A stretch of DNA of 11,045 nucleotides from Piscirickettsiaceae bacterium (GTDB taxonomy: Bacteria > Pseudomonadota > Gammaproteobacteria > PS1 > Pseudothioglobaceae): assembly GCA_012963565.1 (NCBI GenBank), contig DTVJ01000030.1, positions 1 to 11,045 on the forward strand, in the 5' to 3' direction. Position 1 is the stretch's first letter. Each line of letters opens with the position of its first letter. Position numbers and translations under genes: made by a program. Below, one piece after another: positions 1 to 7,352 of this stretch. The notes beneath the pieces are model-generated. The model had not been told where the DNA came from, searched no databases, and saw nothing but the letters and a program-made list of their open reading frames with translations.

Positions 1-19
1 CGTATTTTTAATGATAATG

Positions 20-107
20 TGGTGGAGAGAGAGGGATTCGAACCCTCGGTACGTTACCGTACACCCGCTTTCCAAGCGAGCAAATTAAACCACTCTGACA
101 TCTCTCC
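20..107 (-). tRNA. tRNA-Ser(GGA), long variable arm, CCA encoded
   Basis: Read on the minus strand, a 7-bp acceptor stem (GGAGAGA with TCTCTCC) encloses an anticodon stem CTCGC/GCGGG with loop TTGGAAA, so the anticodon is GGA, which reads the serine codons UCC and UCU. A long class II variable arm (GTACG, loop GTAA, CGTAC) and a perfect T-arm (GAGGG/CCCTC, loop TTCGAAT) confirm tRNA-Ser. The 3' end is A followed by encoded CCA. Two things are odd. In the canonical register the D-stem (TCA against TTT) forms only one pair, and the discriminator base is A, whereas E. coli serine tRNAs carry G73. The gene begins 15 nt after the metG stop codon on the same strand, so it is probably co-transcribed with metG and cut out by RNase processing. 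Confidence 0.95.
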
Positions 108-122
108 GAAACTTGTATTTGT

Positions 123-2123
123 CTAACTAATTTTCATTCCAGGTTTAGCACCTGAATCTGGCGATAAAATATGTAAAGACTTACCATCACCGGCAGCCAA
201 CACCATACCTTCAGAAAGTCCAAATTTCATCTTTCTGGGTGTAAGATTGGCAACCATAACCGTTAAGCGCCCTTCTAAGTCTTCAGGGTTGTAATGAGCC
301 TTGATGCCAGCAAAAACATTACGTGTATTTTCTTCACCAATATCAAGTGTGAGTTGTAAGAGTTTGTCAGCACCTTCAACGTGCTGTGCTTTTACAATTT
401 TGGCAATGCGTAAATCAATCTTTGTAAAATCATCAATGCTAATCATATTATCATCCTCTTTCTCTTCTTCGGTTGTTTGTAGGTTTTGTTTTGAATCTTC
501 AATTACTTTTGCAATTTGCTCATCTTCAATACGTGACATCAACGGTTTAAATTTATTAATTTGATGTTTAGTCAGTGGGTGCTTGATATCGTTCCAATTT
601 AGCTCGTCAATATTTAAAAACTGCTCAACTTGCTCAGCCATGACTGGTAGTACTGGCTTTAAATACGTCATCAACACTCTAAACAGGTTAATAGCTAATG
701 AGGTTACATCATGTACTTGCGCCTCTTTGCCTTCTTCTTTTACTAATTGCCATGGCTTGTGCTCATCAATATATTGATTGGCCTTATCAGCTAGCTTCAT
801 AATCTCTCGCATGGCCTGGTTGTAATTACGCGCTTCATAGAGCTTAGCAATTTCATCACCCTTGGCAACAAACTCGTTATACAAATCACCCTCAATCGCA
901 TAAGCGGATAGTGTTTTATTAAATTTCTTAACAATAAAACCTGCACTACGAGAGGCAATATTCACTACCTTACCAACTAGATCGGAGTTTACACGCTGTT
1001 TAAAATCTTCAAGATTAAGGTCAATATCATCAATCTTAGCTGATAACTTATAAGCATAGTAATAACGCAAACACTCAGGATTTAAACTCTCTAAATAAGT
1101 TCTAGCCTGAATAAAGGTGCCGCGAGATTTACTCATTTTCTGACCATTAACCGTCAAGAACCCATGTGCAAATATCGCACTTGGTGTGCGATAGTTAGCA
1201 CCCATCAACATGGCCGGCCAAAATAAGGCGTGGAAGTAAACAATATCTTTACCAATAAAATGATAAAGCTCAGTTTGTGAGTCTTGACTAAAGTACTCAT
1301 CAAAATCAATACCTTGCACATCACATAGCTTTTTAAAACTTGCCATATAACCAATCGGTGCATCTAGCCATACATAGAAATATTTATTCTCTACACCAGG
1401 AATTTGAAAACCGAAATATGGTGCATCACGAGAAATATCCCATTGTTGCAGACCTTGCTCAAACCACTCAGCTAATTTATTGCTGATTTCCACTTGTAAA
1501 TGCCCTGCATTAGTCCATTCTTTTAATTGAGCTTCAAACTGCGGTAAATCGAAGAAATAATGCTCAGAATCTTTAGTAATAGGTGTTGCACCAGATATTG
1601 CTGACTTGGCATTTTTGAGTTCAGTTGGTGAATAAGTGGCACCACAAACTTCACAGTTATCGCCATACTGATCTTTAGCATTACACTTAGGGCAGTCACC
1701 CTTAATAAAGCGATCAGGTAAAAACATCTTTTTCTCAGGATCAAATGCTTGAGAAATAGTACGAGTCTTGATAAAACCACCATCATTTAATTTATTATAA
1801 ATATCGGCAGAGATTTCTCTATTCTCATCAGAATGGGTTGAGTGATACTGACTAAACCCAATAGAAAAATCTTTAAAATCAGCTTGATGACGTTCACTTA
1901 CGCCAGCAATTAATTCTTCTGGTGTAATTCCAAGCTCGTTAGCTTTAAGCATAATTGGCGTGCCATGAGCATCATCCGCACAGACATAATGACACTCATT
2001 ACCCATCATCTTTTGAAATCGCACCCAAATATCAGTTTGGATATATTCTAACAAGTGACCTAGATGAATCTCACCATTAGCATAAGGCAGTGCTGAAGTT
2101 ACTAGAATTTTACGTTGCGGCAT
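123..2123 (-). CDS. metG: Methionyl-tRNA synthetase with C-terminal tRNA-binding domain
   Basis: This cytoplasmic enzyme attaches methionine to tRNA-Met, including the initiator, using ATP. The 666-aa protein has the class I signature as HLGH at residues 20-23 and KMSKS at 329-333. A zinc knuckle C-x2-C-x9-C-x2-C lies at C144, C147, C157 and C160. The anticodon-binding helical region follows. After an acidic linker, residues from about 560 to the end form an EMAP/Trbp111-type OB-fold dimerisation and tRNA-binding domain. This is the full architecture of the long bacterial MetRS (E. coli is about 677 aa). The ATG at 2123 gives the usual N-terminus leading into the TSALPYANG motif; the ribosome-binding site in front is weak. 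It is divergent from apbC and is followed at once by tRNA-Ser. Nothing is broken or missing. Confidence 0.98.
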   Translation of the reverse strand: MPQRKILVTSALPYANGEIHLGHLLEYIQTDIWVRFQKMMGNECHYVCADDAHGTPIMLKANELGITPEELIAGVSERHQADFKDFSIGFSQYHSTHSDENREISADIYNKLNDGGFIKTRTISQAFDPEKKMFLPDRFIKGDCPKCNAKDQYGDNCEVCGATYSPTELKNAKSAISGATPITKDSEHYFFDLPQFEAQLKEWTNAGHLQVEISNKLAEWFEQGLQQWDISRDAPYFGFQIPGVENKYFYVWLDAPIGYMASFKKLCDVQGIDFDEYFSQDSQTELYHFIGKDIVYFHALFWPAMLMGANYRTPSAIFAHGFLTVNGQKMSKSRGTFIQARTYLESLNPECLRYYYAYKLSAKIDDIDLNLEDFKQRVNSDLVGKVVNIASRSAGFIVKKFNKTLSAYAIEGDLYNEFVAKGDEIAKLYEARNYNQAMREIMKLADKANQYIDEHKPWQLVKEEGKEAQVHDVTSLAINLFRVLMTYLKPVLPVMAEQVEQFLNIDELNWNDIKHPLTKHQINKFKPLMSRIEDEQIAKVIEDSKQNLQTTEEEKEDDNMISIDDFTKIDLRIAKIVKAQHVEGADKLLQLTLDIGEENTRNVFAGIKAHYNPEDLEGRLTVMVANLTPRKMKFGLSEGMVLAAGDGKSLHILSPDSGAKPGMKIS

Positions 2124-2214
2124 AAGAGGTTTACCAATAAGCTTATTAATATTAAGGTTTGCTTATAAATTAGTACTATAAAATAGCGTTATTTTACAGA
2201 TTGGAGTGCACAAG
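2124..2214. promoter_or_regulatory. Divergent metG/apbC intergenic region
   Basis: This 91-bp AT-rich gap must hold the promoters of both divergent genes. A -10-like TATAAA lies at 2177-2182 for apbC, and the complementary strand offers TATAGT-type hexamers for metG, but I see no good -35 at correct spacing for either. The gap also holds a perfect 12-bp palindrome AATAAGCTTATT at 2136-2147 and, next to it, TTAATATTAA at 2146-2155. These could be operator-like or chance in AT-rich DNA. The apbC ribosome-binding site GGAG is at 2203-2206. Confidence 0.4.
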
Positions 2215-3297
2215 ATGGCAGATTTAACCCAAGACCAAATAGAGAAAATTCTTGAAGGTGTTGTTGATATTTATACGGAAATAGACATTGTTTCTTCACA
2301 TGCAGTTGATAGTATTACTATTGATGGCGATAAAGTCACCGTTGACATTTTACTCGGCTACCCTGCCCAAGGCTACCATCAAGCACTATCTAGCGCTATT
2401 ACAGATGCACTATCGGCAGCTGGTATTAATAATGCAACCGTAAACATTGATACTAAGATTGCAGCTTACTCGACACAAAAAGGTGTTGACATTCTTCCTG
2501 AAGTTAAAAATATTATTGCAGTTGCTTCAGGTAAAGGTGGTGTAGGTAAATCAACTACAGCAGTTAACCTAGCACTAGCATTACAAGCAGAAGGTGCAAA
2601 AGTAGCAATATTAGATGCAGATATTTACGGCCCATCACAGCCAAGAATGTTAGGTGTAAGCAAACTTAGACCAGACCAATCTGCTGAAGGTAAATTATTA
2701 CCAATACTAGGTCATGGCATGCAGAGTATGTCAATTGGCTATTTAGTGGATGAAGAGTCTCCAATGATTTGGCGTGGACCAATGGTTACTCAGGCGTTAG
2801 AGCAAATGTTAAGAGATACGCTATGGCGTGGTGTTGACTATATGGTCATCGACTTGCCACCAGGTACAGGTGACACGCAATTGACACTTTCTCAAAAAAT
2901 TCCAGTGAGTGGCTCTGTGATAGTTACTACACCACAAGATATTGCACTGATTGACGCTAAAAAAGGTCTGAAAATGTTTGAAAAAGTTAACATTCCAATT
3001 TTAGGTATTGTTGAAAATATGTCACTTCATATTTGTTCAAACTGTGGCCATGAAGAAGCCATCTTTGGTAAAGGTGGTGGTAAAGCGATGGCTGAAGAAG
3101 CTGGCGTTAATTTCTTAGGTGCATTACCACTTGAAATGGAAATTCGTACAGATGTAGACGAAGGAACACCAACGGTTGCTAAAGACCCAGATGGTAGAGT
3201 TGCAGAAATCTATAAAGAAATTGCTAGAAAAGTTGCTGCCAAGCTAACTCAACAAGACAAAGCTATGGGTGCATTTCCAAGTATTACTATCGAGTAA
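2215..3297 (+). CDS. apbC: Iron-sulfur cluster carrier ATPase ApbC/Mrp (NBP35 family)
   Basis: This is a cytosolic P-loop ATPase that binds a [4Fe-4S] cluster at a dimer interface and passes it to target proteins. The 360-aa product has an N-terminal MIP18/DUF59-type domain (about residues 5-80). The deviant Walker A motif GKGGVGKST is at 106-114 and is followed by the nucleotide-binding fold. The cluster-binding C-x2-C motif is at C274 and C277 (HICSNCGHE). Length and order match E. coli Mrp (about 369 aa). I chose the ATG at 2215 because GGAG at 2203-2206 sits 8 nt upstream. An in-frame GTG at 2206 overlaps that ribosome-binding site and is unlikely to be the start. It is divergent from metG and is followed by a stem-loop and the unnamed 141-aa gene. 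Together with the isc operon on the other strand it makes the locus rich in Fe-S assembly functions. Confidence 0.96.
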   Translation: MADLTQDQIEKILEGVVDIYTEIDIVSSHAVDSITIDGDKVTVDILLGYPAQGYHQALSSAITDALSAAGINNATVNIDTKIAAYSTQKGVDILPEVKNIIAVASGKGGVGKSTTAVNLALALQAEGAKVAILDADIYGPSQPRMLGVSKLRPDQSAEGKLLPILGHGMQSMSIGYLVDEESPMIWRGPMVTQALEQMLRDTLWRGVDYMVIDLPPGTGDTQLTLSQKIPVSGSVIVTTPQDIALIDAKKGLKMFEKVNIPILGIVENMSLHICSNCGHEEAIFGKGGGKAMAEEAGVNFLGALPLEMEIRTDVDEGTPTVAKDPDGRVAEIYKEIARKVAAKLTQQDKAMGAFPSITIE

Positions 3298-3308
3298 TTT
3301 CAAACCCC

Positions 3309-3341
3309 TTACCTCTTTGTTTGTAAATAACAAAGAGGTAA
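3309..3341 (+). terminator. Stem-loop after apbC, probable 3'-end hairpin
   Basis: TTACCTCTTTGTT (3309-3321) and AACAAAGAGGTAA (3329-3341) form a perfect 13-bp stem with a 7-nt loop, starting 12 nt after the apbC stop codon. The position fits a transcript end. The plus strand continues with A residues rather than a U-tract, so it is not a textbook intrinsic terminator; it may instead stabilise the mRNA 3' end or cause pausing. No other gene lies on the opposite strand here, so any role should belong to apbC. Confidence 0.6.
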
Positions 3342-3372
3342 AAACACTGTCCAGTATTAATAAATATCATTA

Positions 3373-3394
3373 AACTATATATTTTTATATAGTT
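3373..3394. repeat. AT-only palindrome before the 141-aa gene
   Basis: AACTATATA (3373-3381) and TATATAGTT (3386-3394) are perfect inverted repeats around TTTT. The right arm ends 12 nt before the ATG at 3407. It could be an operator, part of an AT-rich promoter for the downstream gene, or a weak leader hairpin. Chance is also possible because the arms are nearly pure A/T. Confidence 0.4.
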
Positions 3395-3406
3395 ATCTTC
3401 ACCCTT

Positions 3407-3832
3407 ATGTCTGATTACATCAAGAAATTTCAAGGGCGTTTTGTTGGCATTATGCAATGGGACGATTGCAATGCATTATTAGAAAAACTTATAGCAAAAC
3501 CTCAAGATTGGTTTCTATACAACACCTTAGAAAAGGTACCAAAAGATGTTTGCTCTGAAGATTTTTTTATTAGTGAATTGACTTCAATTAAAAAAATTAT
3601 TACCGATGAACATCAAGAGCGTTACTGCGGTATTGTTTATGTGGACGATGTAGAGGCACCTTCTTTTGTGAAAATTTTCCATCCTAACAACTTAGGCAAG
3701 TCTTGTGGTAGTAGTGAACACCCACCTATACCCCAATGGTTGTTATCGAAAATCAAACCAGTGGATGTGGTCAAGGAATTTGGGCCACCTGAAGAAAAAT
3801 CAGGCTTTATTTCTAAATTTTTAAAACTCTAA
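3407..3832 (+). CDS. Conserved-looking protein of unknown function, 141 aa
   Basis: I do not recognise a named family. From memory it resembles unnamed short proteins of other beta- and gammaproteobacteria, but no domain name can be given. The protein looks soluble: there is no signal peptide and no membrane segment. It starts MSDYIKKFQGRFVGIMQWDD and has two striking central blocks, RYCGIVYVDD (residues 72-81) and HPNNLGKSCGSS (92-103), followed by PPIPQWLLS. Cysteines are at 21, 49, 74 and 100. Codon use and base composition match the neighbours, so it is probably a real gene and not a spurious ORF. There is no clear ribosome-binding site before the ATG. It lies 109 nt after apbC in the same direction and its stop overlaps the end of fdx on the other strand. 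A link with Fe-S or redox chemistry is only a guess from the neighbours. Confidence 0.85.
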   Translation: MSDYIKKFQGRFVGIMQWDDCNALLEKLIAKPQDWFLYNTLEKVPKDVCSEDFFISELTSIKKIITDEHQERYCGIVYVDDVEAPSFVKIFHPNNLGKSCGSSEHPPIPQWLLSKIKPVDVVKEFGPPEEKSGFISKFLKL

Positions 3833-4167
3833 TGATTTTCTGACACCTGATTAATGGTGTATTTAGGAATCTCAATTACCAAGTCGGTGTCACTAACAAC
3901 AGCTTGACAAGATAGACGTGAATCCGGGTCTAAACCCCAGGCCTTATCTAATAAATCATCTTCTGTTTCATCCGATTCTTCTATTGAATCAAAACCTTCG
4001 CGAATATAAACATGGCAAGTGGTGCATGCATTAGACATCTCACAAGCATGCTCAATTTCTACGTGATTTTCTAGTAATGCATTACAAACAGTAGTGCCTT
4101 GCTCTACATCTATAACAGTCCCTTCAGGGCAAAGTTCTTCATGAGGTAATACAATAAGTTGTGGCAT
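3829..4167 (-). CDS. fdx: Isc-type [2Fe-2S] ferredoxin
   Basis: This small adrenodoxin-like electron carrier supplies electrons for cluster assembly on IscU and for cluster coupling. The 112-aa protein has the ligand pattern C-x5-C-x2-C plus a distant cysteine at C42, C48, C51 and C87, the same numbers as in E. coli Fdx. An acidic stretch (residues 57-74, GFDSIEESDETEDDLLDK) is typical of the partner-binding helix. AAAGG at 4176-4180 lies 8 nt before the ATG. It is the last gene of the isc block, 32 nt after hscA. No iscX follows; instead the TAG stop overlaps by 4 nt the stop of the convergent 141-aa gene. Confidence 0.97.
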   Translation of the reverse strand: MPQLIVLPHEELCPEGTVIDVEQGTTVCNALLENHVEIEHACEMSNACTTCHVYIREGFDSIEESDETEDDLLDKAWGLDPDSRLSCQAVVSDTDLVIEIPKYTINQVSENH

Positions 4168-4199
4168 ATTTTTTTCCTTTAATTAATTCTATTAGATGA

Positions 4200-6044
4200 T
4201 TAAAATTCATCAACGTTATGACCTTGCATCGCTTGCATCACAGTACTATTCATACGCATCTCAACAAACTTACTACAAACTTTTTCAAGATTATCGATAG
4301 AGGCCTTAATAATTTTCTCATCATCTGCATTAGCAAGTTCACTCAGCTCAGATCGAGCATTCATAATATCACTCAACATTTTATCATCCAACATATGTTT
4401 ATCTTTTTCCAATGCTGAGTCGATCGCTTCAAGTGTTCTACTGGCATCTACTTGCATTTCATGTAACTGTCTCGCTTCAATATCATCTTTGGCAAATAAA
4501 ATAGAATCCTTAAGCATTTTCTCCATTTGTATATCGGTTAGACCATAAGATGGTTTAATCGTTACATCTGCTTTAATACCTGAGGTTTCTTCTGTAGCAT
4601 TTACCGACAACAAACCATCAGCATCTACTTGAAATTCCACACGAATACGAGCATTACCAGCCACCATCGGCGGAATGCCTCTAAGCTCAAACTTGCCCAG
4701 TGAACGACAATCTTTAACTAATTCCCTCTCACCTTGCAATACATGAACGCTCATTGCTGTTTGTCCATCTTTAAAAGTGGTGAATTCTTGTGCACGGGTT
4801 ATGGGAATGGTTGTATTACGGTGTACAACTTTTTCCACTAATCCGCCCATAGTCTCAAGACCTAATGAAAGTGGCAATACATCTAATAGCAGCATCTCAT
4901 CTTGTGACTTATTGCCCGCTAGAATATTGGCTTGAATTGCAGCACCCTTAGCAACTACCTCGTCTGGGTTGATTGTACATAAAACTGGTTTATTGAATAA
5001 GTCCCCTACCATTTTTCTAACGAGTGGCATGCGAGTTGATCCACCTACCATGACAATATCTTTAATCTGATCCATATTAACTTCAGCATCTCTAACGGCG
5101 CGTTTACTTAACAATAATGTACGCTTGATTAAGGCACTAGCTAATGACTCAAATTTTTCTTTAGTAATACGATAAGGAGCTTCCATACAATCAAATTCTG
5201 CATGATCACTTTCAGTTAATGTCTCTTTTGCGGTACGTGAAAATTGCTTAATTTTTTGCATTTGCATGGGGGTAAGTTCATCCAAGCCTAGCGTTTCAAG
5301 ACAGTCATCAATAATCAGTTGATCAAAATCATCACCACCCAAAGTAGAGTCACCGCCAGTGGCCAATACTTTAAAAACTCCTTTTTTAAAGCTTAGAATT
5401 GAGATATCAAAGGTGCCTCCACCTAAATCATAAATGGCATGAATGCCCTCTTCACCCGATTCTAGACCGTAAGCAACCGCCGCCGCTGTAGGCTCATTTA
5501 ATAGGCGTAGCGTGTTAAGCCCTGCTAAAGTGGCAGCATCTTTGGTGGCTTGACGTTGCGCATCATTAAAATAAGCAGGAACCGTAATCACTGCACCGAC
5601 TAGATCACCACCTAATGCCTTCTCAGCACGTTGTTTAAGTGTTGACAAAATACTAGAAGAAATCTCTACCGCACCGAGATCACCCATCGCCGTATGAAAT
5701 AATACGTTATTACCATTTTCAACCAGTTGATAAGGGCAATTTTTAAACTTACTTACCTCTTTATAGTTAAGGCCCATAAAGCGCTTAACTGAAACAATAG
5801 TATTGGTTGGATCGGTTTGTGCATAAGGGCAGGCATCACAACCAACCGTTAGTTTATTATCTTTACCGCAATGTACGACAGATGGCAATATTGCCTCATT
5901 GTTCTCATCAGTCAAAATAGTACTTACACCGCTCATAACCGAAGCCACTAACGAATTAGTTGTGCCTAAGTCAATACCTATCGCTAGTTTGTGCTGATGA
6001 GGTGCACTTGATTGACCAGGTTCTGATATTTGTAATAATGCCAT
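4200..6044 (-). CDS. hscA: Fe-S assembly Hsp70 chaperone HscA
   Basis: HscA is a specialised DnaK homologue that, with HscB, binds the LPPVK motif of IscU and uses ATP to promote cluster release. The 614-aa protein (E. coli about 616) has phosphate-1 motif IGIDLGTTNS at 22-31, phosphate-2 motif DLGGGTFD at 206-213, the adenosine motif VGGSTRMP at 333-340, the interdomain linker around DVLPLSLG (388-395), and then the beta-sandwich substrate domain and helical lid. The N-terminal extension of about 20 residues before the ATPase core is typical of HscA rather than DnaK. An unusual point is a group of cysteines in the ATPase domain, C59, C69, C72 (as C-x2-C) and C103. It starts 9 nt after hscB with only a weak ribosome-binding site (CGGA close to the ATG), so translation is likely coupled to hscB. 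Confidence 0.97.
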   Translation of the reverse strand: MALLQISEPGQSSAPHQHKLAIGIDLGTTNSLVASVMSGVSTILTDENNEAILPSVVHCGKDNKLTVGCDACPYAQTDPTNTIVSVKRFMGLNYKEVSKFKNCPYQLVENGNNVLFHTAMGDLGAVEISSSILSTLKQRAEKALGGDLVGAVITVPAYFNDAQRQATKDAATLAGLNTLRLLNEPTAAAVAYGLESGEEGIHAIYDLGGGTFDISILSFKKGVFKVLATGGDSTLGGDDFDQLIIDDCLETLGLDELTPMQMQKIKQFSRTAKETLTESDHAEFDCMEAPYRITKEKFESLASALIKRTLLLSKRAVRDAEVNMDQIKDIVMVGGSTRMPLVRKMVGDLFNKPVLCTINPDEVVAKGAAIQANILAGNKSQDEMLLLDVLPLSLGLETMGGLVEKVVHRNTTIPITRAQEFTTFKDGQTAMSVHVLQGERELVKDCRSLGKFELRGIPPMVAGNARIRVEFQVDADGLLSVNATEETSGIKADVTIKPSYGLTDIQMEKMLKDSILFAKDDIEARQLHEMQVDASRTLEAIDSALEKDKHMLDDKMLSDIMNARSELSELANADDEKIIKASIDNLEKVCSKFVEMRMNSTVMQAMQGHNVDEF

Positions 6045-6053
6045 ATCCGTATT

Positions 6054-6566
6054 TTACAGCCATTCATCCATCAATTGATTTGCCTGCCTATTCAACTGAA
6101 CATAAAACTTCAATTCTCTAACTAAGTTCTTTATTTTATCAAGATCATTAACGACAAATAATTGCTCAATTTGTTCAATATTTTGGCTGACTTTTTGATT
6201 GATATTTTCGACAAAATCATCTAATTCTAACTCATCTTTATTCGACTCAATAGACTCTAACTGCTCTCTTAATTCAATTTGACTCATTAAAAAGGCCACA
6301 TCCATTTGTGTGTCTTTTTCATCAAAAGCGTCAATATCTTGTAATTCTAATAAATATGTTGCCCGTAAAAGTGGAGACTTTAACGTATCAAATGCAGTAT
6401 TAATTAATGAAGTATTTTGTAAGGCAAGGGATTTTTCTTTATCACTGTGTGTAGCAAACTTATCGGGATGAAATTTAGCTATTTGCTGCTGATAAGTACT
6501 TTCTAATAACTCTAGATCGATTGAAAAGCCAACATCTATAGAGAATAACTCAAAATAGTTTTGCAT
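6054..6566 (-). CDS. hscB: Fe-S assembly J-domain co-chaperone HscB
   Basis: HscB brings IscU to HscA and stimulates its ATPase. The 170-aa protein (E. coli 171) has an N-terminal J domain with the HPD motif at residues 33-35, within QQQIAKFHPDKFATHSDKE. This is followed by the C-terminal three-helix bundle that binds IscU. It lies 22 nt after iscA and 9 nt before hscA in the standard operon order. The ATG at 6566 gives the usual MQNYFELFSI start; no strong ribosome-binding site is visible, so coupling to upstream translation is likely. Confidence 0.95.
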   Translation of the reverse strand: MQNYFELFSIDVGFSIDLELLESTYQQQIAKFHPDKFATHSDKEKSLALQNTSLINTAFDTLKSPLLRATYLLELQDIDAFDEKDTQMDVAFLMSQIELREQLESIESNKDELELDDFVENINQKVSQNIEQIEQLFVVNDLDKIKNLVRELKFYVQLNRQANQLMDEWL

Positions 6567-6588
6567 ACTTTAGACGTACTGTAAGAGA

Positions 6589-6912
6589 TTAAACTGTAAA
6601 CGACTCGCCACAGCCGCACTCGGCTTTAGCATTAGGATTGTTAAATTCAAAGCCTTCATTAAGGCCTTCTTTAACAAAATCAACTTCGGTACCATCCAAA
6701 TAAATCAGACTTTTAGCATCAACAATCACTTTGATACCTTTATCTTCAAACACAGTATCATCCTTATTAACAGCATCAACAAATTCTATGTTGTAGCCTA
6801 AACCAGAACAACCTGTTGTTTGTACAGATAATCGAATGCCAACACCGGAACCGCGATTGGTTAAAAAACCAGTCATACGCTCAGAAGCTGCATTCGTTAA
6901 TGTGATTGCCAT
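6589..6912 (-). CDS. iscA: A-type Fe-S carrier IscA
   Basis: IscA is a small A-type carrier that receives clusters (and can bind iron) and delivers them to apoproteins, especially [4Fe-4S] ones. With the ATG at 6912 the protein is 107 aa, exactly the E. coli length, and begins MAITLTNAASERM. The three ligand cysteines are C35 (TTGCSGLGY), C99 and C101 (ECGCGESF). A longer in-frame start at 6963 would add 17 residues, overlap iscU by 47 nt and have no match in the family, so it is rejected. The chosen start lies 4 nt after the iscU stop codon. Confidence 0.97.
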   Translation of the reverse strand: MAITLTNAASERMTGFLTNRGSGVGIRLSVQTTGCSGLGYNIEFVDAVNKDDTVFEDKGIKVIVDAKSLIYLDGTEVDFVKEGLNEGFEFNNPNAKAECGCGESFTV

Positions 6913-6916
6913 CTCT

Positions 6917-7297
6917 CTATCCAGCTTTACTCTTAATATCGCTAATTGCTGCTTTAATCGCATCTTCAGCCAAGACTGAACAATGAATTTTTACCGGTGG
7001 TAATGCCAACTCTTCAGCAATATCCGAATTTTTAATCTCAGAAGCTTCATCCAAGGTTTTTCCCTTAACCCACTCAGTTAAAAGTGAACTTGAAGCAATA
7101 GCAGAACCACAACCATAAGTTTTAAATTTAGCATCTTCAATAACACCCTCGTCATTCACTTTGATTTGTAAACGCATTACATCACCACATGCTGGTGCTC
7201 CCACCATACCTGTACCTACATTTTTATCATTCGTATCCATCACACCCACGTTACGTGGATTTTCGTAATGATCTAGTACTTTTTCACCATATGCCAT
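6917..7297 (-). CDS. iscU: Fe-S cluster scaffold protein IscU
   Basis: IscU is the scaffold on which [2Fe-2S] clusters are built from iron and IscS-derived sulfur. The 126-aa protein has cluster ligands C37, C63 and C106, with D39 and H105 beside them, and the HscA recognition motif LPPVK at 99-103. The MAYGEKVLDHYENPRNVG start and the whole length are nearly collinear with E. coli IscU (128 aa). A strong ribosome-binding site, AGGAG at 7304-7308, lies 6 nt before the ATG. It is separated from iscS by 79 nt, the longest gap within the isc block, and that gap contains a small inverted repeat. Confidence 0.98.
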   Translation of the reverse strand: MAYGEKVLDHYENPRNVGVMDTNDKNVGTGMVGAPACGDVMRLQIKVNDEGVIEDAKFKTYGCGSAIASSSLLTEWVKGKTLDEASEIKNSDIAEELALPPVKIHCSVLAEDAIKAAISDIKSKAG

Positions 7298-7331
7298 ATA
7301 TTTCTCCTAATAAATCTTTGTTGTCTGTCAT

Positions 7332-7352
7332 TCTAACCCTTTAAGAGTTAGA
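7332..7352 (-). other. Small inverted repeat in the iscS-iscU gap
   Basis: TCTAAC (7332-7337) and GTTAGA (7347-7352) form a 6-bp stem with a 9-nt loop in the 79-nt spacer between iscS and iscU. There is no U-tract. It might pause RNA polymerase, mark an RNase cleavage point or protect the iscUA-hscBA-fdx part of the message, but the stem is short and may be chance. Confidence 0.3.

Noticed and set aside
301..777. Two plus-strand ORFs of 87 and 64 codons (301-564 and 583-777)
   Set aside because: They lie inside metG on the opposite strand, are rich in Ser/Phe/Cys as expected of antisense frames, and have no ribosome-binding site or motif.
1523..1786. Minus-strand 87-codon ORF
   Set aside because: It is an out-of-frame shadow within metG, covering the real zinc-knuckle region.
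2136..2155. Adjacent AT palindromes in the metG/apbC gap as an operator
   Set aside because: The region is so A/T-rich that short palindromes are expected; kept only as a note under the intergenic region.
2206..2214. GTG start for apbC
   Set aside because: It overlaps the GGAG ribosome-binding site; the ATG at 2215 has correct spacing and the usual family N-terminus.
4218..4418. Plus-strand 66-codon ORF
   Set aside because: It is antisense to the 3' part of hscA and has no recognisable features.
6913..6963. 17-residue N-terminal extension of IscA
   Set aside because: It would overlap iscU by 47 nt, and the family start MAITLTNAA at 6912 gives the exact 107-aa length.
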